Shown one piece after another: positions 36,250-48,912 of a stretch of 64,000 nucleotides of DNA. Numbering within the stretch: the first letter of the stretch is position 1; the number at the start of each line of letters is the position of its first letter. Below the pieces are notes generated by a model. The model was not told where the DNA came from, did not search any database, and saw only the letters and a program-made list of their open reading frames with translations. The stretch comes from Rhodamnia argentea. Lineage: Eukaryota; Streptophyta; Magnoliopsida; Myrtales; Myrtaceae. A program made the position numbers and the translations under genes. Location: positions 18,309,311 to 18,373,310 of the forward strand of contig NC_063155.1 in NCBI RefSeq assembly GCF_020921035.1. The letters are read 5' to 3'.

Positions 36250-37420
36250 GGGAGAAGGGAGAGCATCTTCATCTTGGGTCGCCCTCCATGAACATCGCTT
36301 TCGCCCTATGGCAGAGCTCTCTGCTTTGGATAACTTTGCCATTATTGTCGAAGCTGCTGAGAGGTTTGCTTGGATGCATTCGGGGACTGGGTCAACAGCA
36401 AGGGGAACACTTCTTGGATTCTTGTGTGTTGGCCTCTTCCATCACTCCACATAGCATCATCCTCGCCTCACCCATCTCATTGGAAGAAAGAAGACAACAC
36501 CCTTTTCTTTCTTTCTTTTTTTGTTTTTTTAATTAGTACCACGAAAAATCCCGAACCGGTGTACCGTGATAAGTCCGTCCCAGACTGATTGGATTCTTGT
36601 GGATTGGAACGAGCGATCTTTAGTTCCCGATCTAGAGAGATCCTCGGTGTGCTATGCACAACCGTGGCAACTTGGGGTTAGAATATAGTATGGCATTTCT
36701 ATAATGTTTATGGAGTTATTCACGTGATAATATATTTTTTTTCAGCAAATGATTTTCAATATAAAATATTCATCCCTCTTCCCATTTTACATGTACTTGT
36801 CTACACACATGCTCGGATGCAGTAATTCGAAGTTTTTTTTAAACAAATTTTCACTAAACATGCTCAAATTACATTGGGAAATCAACATAAAAATATGATA
36901 ATTTGTGATAAAATATATTTGAACCCTTGAAATTGATTTACCAACTCTAAAGAACGCGGACATATATTGATTGATGGGTGTATCATACCGCCTTGGCGAA
37001 TAAGTGCCGCGAGACGATGATAGCAATTCCAAAACGAATGACTATAGGTTTTAATATTATTGAAAACAAGAAAAGAAAAAATAAGAGAAAAAGTTCCGTA
37101 CCCCAATCATCAATAATATTCAACCAAACTTATTTGCAACCTTGTAAGACTACTAAGTTTGCGAGGTCCGGCCTCGCCCGGAGACGGCGACGCGATGCCA
37201 TAGCTAGGCTATGTCGAGCCTTGGCCTCACCCAATGGCAACGGCGCTAGTGGATGGCTCAAGGAAGAACGTGAACAAAAAGAAAGGAAAAAGAAAGAAAA
37301 GGAAAAAAAATTAAAGAATTCGAAAAACAATTGGAATATTGTTGAAAATTGCTTTCTCGGCGTTAGCCGGCGTTCACGTCGGCGCCGGTTGGTCAAAGTT
37401 GACTAGAAGGATTGAATTTA
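36250..37420. other. Intergenic with repeat fragments
   Basis: A plus-strand frame at 36068-36454 has no recognised domain. Near 36530-36590, ACCACGAAAAATCCCGAACC is a diverged piece of the TIR family seen at 11623. A GC-rich and purine-rich block at 37160-37310 resembles the cores of the MULE-like elements. Confidence 0.4.
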
Positions 37421-37429
37421 CACATGCAA

Positions 37430-37577
37430 AAGATTTGAGAATGGATTGGCACAAAAAAAAGGTTTGAGATTTAATTGGTATAAATATAAAAATTTTAGGA
37501 CTAAATTGACAAAATTAAAAAATTTAGAATTAAATTGAAAAAAATGCAATAAATTTATGACTTTTTTTACAATTTTC
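37430..37577. mobile_element. Right arm of a decayed MULE-like element
   Basis: Repeated TTTGAGATTTAATTGG-type phrases lead to TTTATGACTTTTTTTACAAT and TTTCCC, matching the right arms at 9112 and 10223. The GC-rich core at 37160-37400 is its probable interior. A matching left arm is not visible. Confidence 0.45.
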
Positions 37578-39161
37578 CCGAACAATTCCTTTCTTGTTGC
37601 GGACCATACGCACCAATCTTGCCCCCCAGTGGTGACCGTGGTGAGGTGGTCAGTGCTCTCAGGTGCGGTGGCAGTGGCTCTTAATAACGGTCGCCTCAGA
37701 TTCATCTTTCTCAATTTCAAATCCAAGAAGATATGAGATTAAGTGACCACCACCATCGACCACGGCACGGTGGTGGCACTAGGTGACGGGGGCGGCCCTA
37801 CAGTCTAGATCTTACGCAAAGTCTCTATCCTCTATTCCTATATAACGCAGGTAGTATTTCCAAAAAGCCCGAGCAGGCCTAACACGACCCGAAAGTTTTG
37901 GATATTTAGGGACAGGCCATAGTTTTCTTCAGGTAAGGGTCGAGCATAGGATTTTCTGACCAATTCGGGTCGGGACGGATCGGGTTGGAGTGTGCTTCGC
38001 CCCTCGCCAATACTCGATTTGAAAAGTACGAGCCTAATCCTAACCTCCGCCGATCACATCCCTCCCTCTTCAATTTGATCATATCAGATGTGTGGAGGTA
38101 AGTTGACTCGTCCATCTGATTCTGGGATTGTTCTTCTCCATCATCAGATTCTGCGAGTCTTCGATGCGTCTGTGCATGTGAAATAGGCAAGTCCTTGTAG
38201 CGGTCGAATTCAAACGATTAGAGAAAGCGATGATTGGTTTAGTTGGGTTGTCAACCTTCAACACGACAACTAGGAAGCAGCAAACAAAATGGTTATGAGA
38301 TCAGTTGGCATTGCAAATGTCGAAATCTTATGTTTTGTCGAAGTTCGACTGATGCTAACTAAGCCGAATTGATTAGATGCTGAGCTTGCCAAATCATTGG
38401 CTTTAGTTAGAATAATTAGTCATGCCACACAATGAATTGGTACCATGAAGTTGCTCTAGTGTAGTGCAGCCGGGCACGATCCGAGCCGACTGCATGGTGA
38501 GAAGTAGTACTCACCCCGAGTTGGGCTACAAGAACATATATAAACCGGTGGAGATCGTGGAGTCCGACTCAATCCGGTTCAAGGAGTTTGGGGTGCCGAT
38601 CAAGGAGGTTAGGTTAGGGATCGTACTTTTCAAATGAGAGTTCAAAAAAAAAAAAAAAAAGACAACAACAACAACAACCCGCAACTCGCGGCCTGACCAC
38701 ACCAGGATAATTTAGGCATATTTAATTTGGGCCGAGGTACGTGCCATTCGTTTCGGGTCGGGTTGGGTATGTATGATACCCAACCCATTGATACCCCAGG
38801 TCGCAGGTACCTCAAGCGACCACTACAACGGAGAGGACCCCCACCATGGTGGCCACCATTGATTGGAGATCGCCGCCATCGCATAGGTTCTGTAAAATCT
38901 CAATCTAGAGTTGATTTGTTTTTCAATACCAATTATTTGGTTCTTTGGAAAATAATTCCATATCCTACTTTATGTTTGATAATTTACCAAACCTATGATG
39001 AGATATAAACTCACAGCAGGTTTTTTATGCGAGGAGTTGGACGAATGGGCTGATTCATAATACTTTTTTAATGTGCCATTTGCAGGCGCATTGCTTGTGG
39101 CCCAAATGTATTGAATGGGCCCGTCTTACTTATAATGTTATTTTTCGAGAAAATATATTCT
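37578..39161. other. Intergenic, no complete gene
   Basis: Contains GC-rich patches (37620-37800, 38720-38880) and one coding-like scrap (38470-38637). A pyrrole of repeated CGGGTCGGG phrases near 37960 and 38750 resembles hAT-type repeats but without clear ends. Confidence 0.4.
38470..38637 (+). pseudogene. Coding-like gene scrap of unknown origin
   Basis: A 55-codon frame ending in TGA at 38635 has gene-like composition, with G or C in many third positions and the peptide stretch ELGYKNIYKPVEIVESDSIR. Flanking DNA is AT-rich. There is no start with a good context (an internal Met lies at 38494) and no flanking exon that I can join. I do not recognise the protein. It could be a captured exon or a chance frame. 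Confidence 0.3.
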
Positions 39162-39169
39162 CTAAACTA

Positions 39170-39700
39170 TAGGGATATGCAACCGGACTGGATTTATTAG
39201 GAATCCGGATCGGACCATCCAAAAAATAGGTTTGGGAATCGATTCTCATTCAAATTGGTTCGGGAACCGATTAGAACCGGGCCGGTTCTAGGTTCCAAGT
39301 ACCTAGGAATCGGACCCGTTTTGGAACCGATTTTTAGCAACTATTAAAAAAGAAAAATAGTATCGCTCGCCTCACCTCCTCTATTTTTGGTAAATTGTAA
39401 TTTCTATTGTTCATATTAGAGATTGTTGCTTTTGGTGGATAGTGAGTTTTATTATTCATCTTTTGTTTTGAATGGTTTCATTACTATTCATATTATTTTG
39501 CTGGAAAAAATGAAATAAAAAAAATAAAAACGGTTCTCGAGTAGAACCTAGAATCGAACCGAAAAACAAGATAGGTTCCAAATCAGATTTCAAGACAAAT
39601 AGAGTAGCTTCCAGGTTCTAAAAAATTAGAATCGGCTAAAATATGGTCGATTTCAGGGTCCATATCCAAAACTCATTCACTCGGCCCATACTCACCCCTA
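39170..39700. mobile_element. Non-autonomous hAT element, 531 bp
   Basis: Ends are imperfect inverted repeats, TAGGGATATGCAACC at the left and TAGGGGTGAGTATGG when the right end is reverse complemented. Flanks are CTAAACTA (39162-39169) and GTAAACTA (39701-39708), 7 of 8 identical. The interior has runs of GGTTCGGGAACCG and GGAACCGA as in the 13063 element. No transposase. Confidence 0.78.
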
Positions 39701-39708
39701 GTAAACTA

Positions 39709-40085
39709 TATGAAAACAAGAACCAACATAGTTTTTACCGCTTTGTATGGGTGTTGGACTATCCGACCGTAATCGAGAATGGAATTGCTTGGACTACTCG
39801 AAAACACATCTACTTAACTTATTCCAATTTACACTTCAAAGAATGAGGTAAACAATTGATTAGTTGGAATAATCCTTTGAAGATCTTTTTCCTTTTTGTA
39901 AAGATTCCTGAGAATATGATGTTTAGGGTACAATGGCATTTCAATAACTCATACCTTTCGAACTGTTTATGTTAAAGTTTGAAAAGTAAAGTCTGCTTGC
40001 ATGCTTGTCGTGAAGAAGTTAATCTCTTGAAAAAAAAAAAAAAATTCACTTCGGACTCTTATTTGAAACAAGAAAGACATTAAAT
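39709..40085. other. Intergenic spacer between two hAT-like elements
   Basis: No gene or repeat end seen. Confidence 0.5.
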
Positions 40086-40807
40086 TAGGGGTGATCGGTT
40101 TCAAAATGGTAAAGTTCTAAATTTACAACATGATACATACCTTGTTATAACGGGTTCTCAGGTTGTGGAATTTAGAACCTACCCTATTTTTTTGGAACCG
40201 ATTATGGAACCTACCCTATTTTTTCGATGTGGTTTCGGGCTTTACCCGAGAACTTTTTTTTTTATTTCATGTTTTACAGCAAAATAATATGAGCAACAAA
40301 ATGACTTGAAGTAAAAGATAACCAAAATCAATCCCTATTTTCCAAACAACGGTCACATACAACTATAAACGATGAAAAGTTCAAACACATAGACACGTAT
40401 AATTATAAATGATAAGAGTTAAAACACGTGACATAAAACATAAATTATAAAATTCTATTCTCCTTTCATCAATATATATTTTTAAACTCCATTCCCCATT
40501 CATAAAATATAGCTTCAAAGAATAGAGAGGTGCAACAAAGAATAAAGAAGAAACAAATGAGACGAGGCAGAGTTAGACTCAACTTAGAGAAATTATGTTG
40601 CTTTTACTATAATTAAGAATTGGTTTCAAAATTGATTCAATTTTCAGGTGGGTCTTCACTTGGAATTGAGAATCGGACCTGTTCAAATCGATCTAAAAAA
40701 TACGGAACTGGGAACCGGACCTATTCACGTTGAAAATAGGAATCAAATTGATTTTTCGGAGATTCGGCCCGGTTCTCGATTCTACCCAATTCGATTGCAC
40801 ACTACTA
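40086..40807. mobile_element. Non-autonomous hAT-like element, 722 bp
   Basis: The left end TAGGGGTGATCGGTTTC and the inverted right end TAGTAGTGTGCAATCG share the family pattern. The interior carries the GGAACCG and GGGTTCTCAGG phrases of the sister elements. Flanking 8-mers CATTAAAT and CTTTAGAC match at only 5 positions, so either the target duplication has decayed or one edge is misplaced. It ends about 450 bp before the H2A.X start codon, inside that gene's upstream region. Confidence 0.6.
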
Positions 40808-41003
40808 CTTTAGACCTTTATTTAATATGAAGATTATTTCATATGCTTATTTCAAATTTTATTTTGAAAAAAAAGGCTTCCCTTCAACTTCATATAAAAA
40901 GGAAAAGCTAGAGGAATGCTTCCCAGCTGAAAAATCCAAAGACGCTCCAAAAAGAAAAAGAAAAAGAAATCTACTCCCTACCCTCTCTCTCTCCCGCTCT
41001 CCA

Positions 41004-41110
41004 TTTTCCCGCGAGAACGAATATACGAAAACGCGAGCCCCAGTGCCACGCTGGCAATCCGCGGCACCCCACGGTCCGCCAATCAGATCGCGCCCTCGCC
41101 ACCTATATAA
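41004..41110 (+). promoter_or_regulatory. H2A.X promoter elements: E2F site, octamer-like box, CCAAT box, TATA box
   Basis: In order: TTTTCCCGC (41004-41012), matching the E2F consensus; AATCCGCG (41057-41064), one base from the reversed plant histone octamer; CCAAT (41079-41083); and CTATATAAT (about 41103-41110). The arrangement is what an S-phase and DNA-damage regulated histone gene would have. It puts transcription start near 41135, giving a 5' UTR of about 120 nt. Function is inferred from sequence only. Confidence 0.6.
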
Positions 41111-41253
41111 TCTAAACCTCCGCTTCCCCTCTCCACTGAAGCGACGCGCACGCTTTTCTTCTCTGTTCGGCTCTCTTATTCCCCAGTCGGCGCCGAATTC
41201 CGCGAGAGGGCTAGGGTTTCTGATCTTTCGTTCTTTTGCGCGCGGACGCGAGC

Positions 41254-42224
<971 letters not shown>

Positions 42225-43220
42225 GGCTCCCGCCATGTCCTCGCTCTCTTTCCTTTTTTTTTTTTTTTTTTTTTTTTTTTTGGGTTCTTCAATCTTGGTG
42301 TAGGACTTGGGGCTTGATCTTTGTAACATACGCTTGCTTTTTTTGTCCCCTCTTTTTTGGGGGCGGCCCTCGAATCAAGACGTAGTAAAAAGCGGCGTTT
42401 ATTCTTTTGTTGCGACGGCGTTTCAGTCGATCCCGCCTATGGAGGATTTTTCTCTAATCATTTCACTTTTTATTTTGGCATTTGTAATATGATTTTTTTT
42501 TTTTTTACAATTTAGCAATATTAAAACCCACTTATTCTAGAATTTGTAATATTTGCCACGGGTAATATTCCTCCGAACACGGCAAATTTGACAAACACCA
42601 AAATCGTAGCATTAATTATCACATTTATTCTAGAAAATAGAAAGTTCTTGATATCAATTGGCCCTCGTCGTGAGGATGGAGAAGAGACGTTAAAGCCTAT
42701 GAGGTTCTAGTCCAACATAAAGCATCCCAATAAGTCCATTTGGAAGAAAATTGAAGTGGAAACAGAAGATAATTTTATTTAGATTCCACCCAATTTGATA
42801 TAAGACAAATCAGTAAAATTGAGATATTGGGGAAGGAGATATGATCTCGAGTTTCAATTTAGCCGTTATAAAGATTGGATTAAATATTTCATTTAAGAAA
42901 AATATGATAATGAAAGAAAAAATTGGCATGTGAAGAAATTAATATATGTTTATTTTATTAAATTGTAAGATGCTTTTATTTCATGAAAAATGTAAAATTT
43001 TAAAGATATTTTTTTTGAAAAGTAATTTATTATATATCACTTAGAAAAATTAGTTAACAAAAAATATATCGACAATAATTTATATTTAATTTTTTTTTTG
43101 TAGGTAATGCAAATATTTTAATCCGCACTTTGTATTTTCCAATTCAACGAACTTTTACACTTGGGATTTTCTACATTCAATAGTTGACAGCAAAACAAAC
43201 GGCGATAAAAAATAGGTTTT
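42225..43220. other. 3' UTR of H2A.X and AT-rich spacer
   Basis: A poly-T run of about 30 follows the stop closely. From 42540 the DNA is AT-rich without a gene or clear transposon end. Confidence 0.5.
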
Positions 43221-43225
43221 TCGTT

Positions 43226-43531
43226 TATATATATGGTCGCCACGTGATCACTATCTAACGAGGCTGAGGCGCTCTTTAGGATTTTTGCGAACGATCGAAC
43301 CTTTGTGTTTAACGACGTCGTCTTTCGGTTTACTTGGGCTGCTAGCCTGGTGCTCCGACTTGTCCTTCTCGGCCAATTCCTCTCTCCGATTCATCAACCA
43401 AAAATAGATCGTCGTCTTTTCGGTTTCCGCAGCAAGCTGGTCGTCTTCATCGGACAGCGGAAGATCTTCTTCGAATGAACTGACCAGTTCAATCACAGTT
43501 TTGTTCACTGTAGAGAGAGAGAGAGAGAGAG
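43226..43531 (+). promoter_or_regulatory. TATA box and GA-ended 5' leader of the S-acyltransferase gene
   Basis: TATATATAT at 43226-43234 is a good TATA box, and a leader from about 43260 would run to the ATG at 43532. The leader ends in a run of ten AG dinucleotides (43512-43531) directly against the start codon. Confidence 0.5.
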
Positions 43532-46500
43532 ATGGCCGTGCAGTGGGTTCTGGTGTTGCACGGGCTAGCGACGCTCGTGGTGGTCGTCTCGTTCCTGTGC
43601 GGCCAGTGGCCCATCTTCCGCCGCACTCCCATCGCCTCCATCCACCACTTCCTCACCGTCGGTGCCTACGACTACTTCCTGTACTCGATCTCTCTCTTTC
43701 TCTCACCCCTCTCCATCAGTCTAATTTTTCCTGGCTCTATCGTGCGTTTTGGATTCGATTCTCAAATTATTTCGTTTTTCTTGTTTTGACATTGTGAAGG
43801 AGGTGTGTCGGTGTTCTGTTTGGAATTAGAGGCACGAATGCGATTCTGGAGGTGGAGCGCTTTTGCTGCGATCGCCCCAACCCTATTTTGCAGGTTTTTG
43901 CTGCGATTTTCTTTTTGTTCCTCCACCCATGAGTCGAATACCTTGAATTTTGTTGGCATTGTAAGGGGGAAACACTTGTTTCTAAAATGCTTGACTTTGG
44001 AGCTCTATCGCCTGTAGTTTTCTATGTCTTTGAATTTGAAAGTGGGAAATACAATGCTTTCTGGTGGTTTAAGTCTAGCTTCTGCTCGCGAAGTTAATTT
44101 ATGTATTTCCATATGATTTCTCTTTTGATGTTTACTAGAAATGAAGTGCGGTTGCTGTATTGTTATAGCGAATTCAAACTCCTAGCTGATGATGATTTCC
44201 ATTCAAGTGAATGAACTGGGATTAACTCAGTGAAGTTGGGAAGATTATATGCAGAATGTTAGTCTTTTCTGTTTGAGATGGGATTCGTTTAGTAGGGAGT
44301 GTCGGCTTGTGTCACATGTGCTAGTGACTGTACAGTTCATTTTATGGTTGGGATATGCATTTTTGCAGATAATATACTTGGCAATAGTTGGAGGAACTTA
44401 CTTCATTGTGGCAAAATCGTGCTTCAGCTATATTCCTGGATATTATATAAGTGGAATCCACAGGTACTGTTCGAAAGGATTTGTACAAACGAGTCAATTA
44501 GCTGGTATGATCAATGGAAAACACTTGGTTTGATAGCACAATCATCTTGTGGTGGGATTATTGTTGGCTTTATTTGTCGTCTGTGCGATTTTTCTTTGGG
44601 CTGTCTTGCTTGCATTCTTCTGATCGTCTTTGAGGCAGAATTCTATTCATTTGGAGCTTGAGGGAATTGCTATTGAAAATGACTAGAACTTATGAAGAAC
44701 CAATGTTTCTGCCAGTTGTATGCCTGCCTTAATCTGAATATGCATGCTCACAAGTCTCTTGGTCTCTGTGCACCTCAATGGTAGAGTAATTTTATGTGGA
44801 ACCCATCTTTGAATGGAAACTCTTGAAGTTCAGGTGCCCTGGGGATAGTTTAAAAAACACATGCTTTTGGAAGAGAGATGAATGAGTGCAAGTTACTCCC
44901 CGGAAAAGGAGAAAATGGGAGGTGTTCCTTTCACTAATTTAGGCTTTCATAAGAGAGAAGGAAGCTACACTTTGGAAAGCAAAATAACATTTTGGCTCTC
45001 TACGTGGAAGTCCAATGTTGTGGGATGTGAAAAGCATTTTTGCATTCATTTTTCATGTATTTGCTCCTGCCATATCTGGGTTTCGGATACTTATGACATC
45101 TTTGGGAGGTCCTTTTGTTCGCTTCTTTGTAAGCAGGAAGATTGATTGTATTCCTCGATGAATATTTTGTGCTTGGTTACATATTTCTCGGGATTACTGT
45201 TCATTCTTTCACTAAATCGGGATTCTTCTCCTTTCATTTGTTGCTTGAGGTCAATCATCAATTGAGTCTTCTTGCTTCCTTTGTATTCATATCATGCATT
45301 TAGCTTCTGGCATTCCTGGGTTTCGGCTCCTTAGGATATGTCTTGGATCTCTTTTGTCGTTTTCTTCTAGATTAACCTTGGCTATTCCTTATCTCTTATT
45401 TAATGGATTTCTTTCTTTGCTTTGGAGTTTCTCTAGATCATGTTTCAGGCTTTCACAGAATCAGGTTTTATTCCTTCCTTTTGTTGCATGAGGTCAGCCA
45501 TCAGTCTGCTTGTTTCTCTAGATTGGATTTGACTCTAGTTAGTATAATGAGTCTACTAGGTTGCTGCATTTTCATCCTTAGTTCTATCAGTGGGTATTAT
45601 TTTCATTAAAGCTCCCTAGTATTGGACTAGGTGATCTAAAGGCTCATGTTTCTTTTTCTTCCACGAGTATTGCAGTTTCTTGTTGGAGGTTAATGACATG
45701 GTCTGACATTGATTAGCTGTTCCTTGTTGATGCAGGTATACAAGCTCGTTGGCAGTTGGCATCGGTCTCCTTCTCTTTCTATTGACTAGTTTTGCTGATC
45801 CAGGGACTGTAAAGGATGATAACGTCTCTCAATTTCTTGCTGCTTATCCCTATGATGATATTATTTACTCTGGGAAAGAGTGTCCAACTTGCAAAATTCC
45901 AAAGTGAGTCTTTTTTGTTTTTTTGAAATATTCCCGCCAAGATAAATTTTTCGCTTTGTGAGCTATTCAATGTCTTTGGGTTCTCCAGACCTGCCAGGTC
46001 CAAGCATTGCAGCATTTGTGATCGCTGTGTTGCGAGATTTGACCATCATTGTGGGTGGATGGTACGCCTTACTTTTTCATTTATTGCTGGAGAAGGATAT
46101 ACTATGGTATCACTATCAATGCGCTGGTATTTTCATGCAGAATAATTGTATAGGGGAGAGAAATACTCGATACTTCATGGCTTTTCTTTTATGGTGAGTT
46201 CCATGTAAATGGCAACAATATGTGTGCAATGACTATGGAGGTCCAAAGATTCCCTCCTTTCTTTAGAACAGATGAAGCAAATAGACTGAACATACAGTTC
46301 TCAGCTTGAGTCCTTTTCCGAACATGATTACCAAACTAAGAGGTCGTATCTATAAAAGAAAGGACTGATGCAGGTTTCTTTTTATGTTTAAGAACATAAG
46401 CATCTAATGATTTAGCTTGTGCATGATTCTGGTCAAAGAAAATCTACAAGAGTGGTCACATTGGGGACGTGTCATGATTGTATTTTTTCTTGCTGTAGAT

Positions 46501-48912
46501 GCAATGACATTGATAACCTTGAATTAAATGGCATAGCAGCCTTAAATTGTGATAACTTTGTAGATAAAACTTATTTTTTACCCGGATAGGTAAAGGTCAA
46601 AACTAAGCTCAAATTAGGAGATAATGCAGTTAGTAAATGGTCATTGTGGTGAAAGATGCCCTGTTCTCTTTATCTGATCAATTGCAACAACTATCGCATT
46701 TAATTGATATAAGATTACTGGTCACAGACAGCTTCAATCAAAGAATGAGAGATAATCCTCTAAGATTTAAAAGACAGGTGCTGATTACCCACTTAAGTTG
46801 TGGTAGAAATGGATTAGAGCTCCTCTTATACACGAACAAACTTGTGTGTATTCATTTAGTTACTTGTTTGCAGGCATTTTCTAGTGTGTATATATGGGGT
46901 TATTGCCATTGGATTGGTTCTTGCTGGACAGCTGAAGGAATCGAGAGTGATCTATGTACTAACTGGTATGCATGCTTTGTAGCCTATATGTCTTGTTTGT
47001 TGATCAATCATGGGTTTTAGATTTATTTGCTTTTCTTTCTTGCAGTGTATTATCGCATAGAAAATTCTTTCCTCAGTTTAGCTCCACATGTGCTTCAGGT
47101 CAGTATCTTTATTACGTCACTTCCGATCTTGTCAATAGGCTTTCATTTAGAAAATCTTTTGCTCTTTGATGTGTCCTAGTTACTTTAAAGAACTCAGAGA
47201 AATATGACATATATCCTTGATTCTTCCTGGAAGTTGAAATGGATTTGAGATACTTTTTGGATGGAGTAACTATATGATTACTCACCTCCTACTGAAAAGA
47301 AAGTTCACTTATTGTTTGGTTTCGACTTTAGTGATGTGTTCTGGCCTTATAATAATTCAAGTGAATGATAGCATTTATTGCCATCATCAATTCAAGGGAA
47401 ATAAGTTAATCAGCATTGATTTTGAGTAGAAAATGGTAGAAATGACTGCTGTGCTACGATCAGTTGATTTTGCATTTCCACCGAAATTTAATACTGTCAT
47501 TTTATACCGAGAATGCAATATCTGCGAACTTTTTGATCCTTTGTTTAATGCTTTTGGTTCTGGGATGTTACTGGTTGCATATAAAGTTTGTAATAGGTCT
47601 CCTTGCACAATTTTTGGTACTAAATAATGTTTTTGGTGGGGGTTGATGATGGTTGCTTGAAATTGTCTAAGATAGTCGTCAATGCAAATTCTTGCTACTC
47701 TATTGGATCAAGGTAGTTGATTTGTTTTTTTTTTAGAGTTTTTTTCTTTGGGGTTGTTGGGGTTTATCTGCGTCTTTTTCTGTCGTCCATATTCTACTGG
47801 TGTCTGATTTCACCTTCGTGGTGTGTGTGTGTGTGTGTTTTTTTTTTTATGTGGTTATCATCTCTTTGAATCTGTACTTGATGTTTTAAGTGCTAGTGGT
47901 TTCGTAATTTTCACATGTGTTCTTCTCAGACAATTTTTTGCTATTTTGTTTTTAATGTTTTCATCTTTGGTTTGAACAGTGGTTTGTTGGGTCCTATGAT
48001 ACTCAAATACTGCTTATGGTGTTCCTTGCAATAGTTGCACTGCTACTGGCAGGCTTCTTTGGCTACCACGCGAGCCTCTGCTTCACAAACACTACCACTA
48101 ATGAGGTTGGTGTTGCTAATACTTTGCTGATTTCCAATAAGCACTCCACTTGTTTTGTACTGAGTAGAACATGAAGTAACTGTATTTTATTTGTTGATCT
48201 TCAATTCCTCAGCCTAAATGAAATTTCCTGGCTCAGAATCTTGAACTAAGCATGAAAAAAAGCAATGAACTTTGGTCTGCTTGTCGGCTACATTTGATTT
48301 TTTTTTTGCCTATACCTGGAGATCATGAAAAACTGTTCTATATAAAGGGAGAGAAACTGGAAAAATAGAAATTTTCAGTCAAAAAGGACAAAAAGAAATT
48401 GGCAGGCAAAAAGTGAAGAGATTAATGATAAACTCACCAGGACTTAATCGGAGATTGAAGACTAAACCTTGCTAGTTTAAATAACTCGTCCGTCCCTAGC
48501 TTAAAATGTTAGATGTGCCCGGTTCCATCTGCTGTTAACAGACATACTAATCTTTAGAGTTTTACTCTCAAAAACATAAGATGTGATGTGATGATGGAAT
48601 ATGGTCCGTTTGCTACATGTGTTGCAGACTTTCAAGTGGCAAGAGTACATAAGTTGGCAGAGGAAGCTGAATGAAGCAAGAGCGAGCACCGCGGCACTCC
48701 GAGCCAGTGTTAATGGATTGAGCAGTGACGCTTCTCCTCGCGAAAGCAAATGGAGGGCTTTCTTCAGAAGATCACCCTTGGAAGATGCTGAGCCGGTTGT
48801 TAAGGAGAACAAGTATGATAAAGGACTCATTAAAAACATCTATGAGATCATTGTTCCTTTATCATCGAGATCGTCATTTTCACGGAAGAAATCTAAAGTC
48901 CGTCGAGAATGA
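43532..48912 (+). CDS. PAT17: DHHC-type protein S-acyltransferase, PAT17-like
   Basis: Membrane enzyme that attaches palmitate to cysteines of other proteins. Ten exons: 43532-43680, 43800-43893, 44369-44463, 45736-45903, 45989-46061, 46141-46193, 46874-46965, 47046-47098, 47980-48105, 48628-48912. They close in phase to 395 residues. Seen: the Cys-rich domain [19 protein letters not shown], catalytic DHHC (187-190) continuing [15 protein letters not shown] (298-301) as the TTxE motif after the last membrane segment, and near the end [14 protein letters not shown], matching the PaCCT motif (Asn, Tyr, Gly, Asn, Glu spacing). Hydrophobic segments fit four to five membrane spans. The N-terminus ([20 protein letters not shown]) is that of Arabidopsis PAT17 (At3g04970). 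The DHHC motif sits in exon 5, and the NNCIG continuation is in exon 6. Confidence 0.95.
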
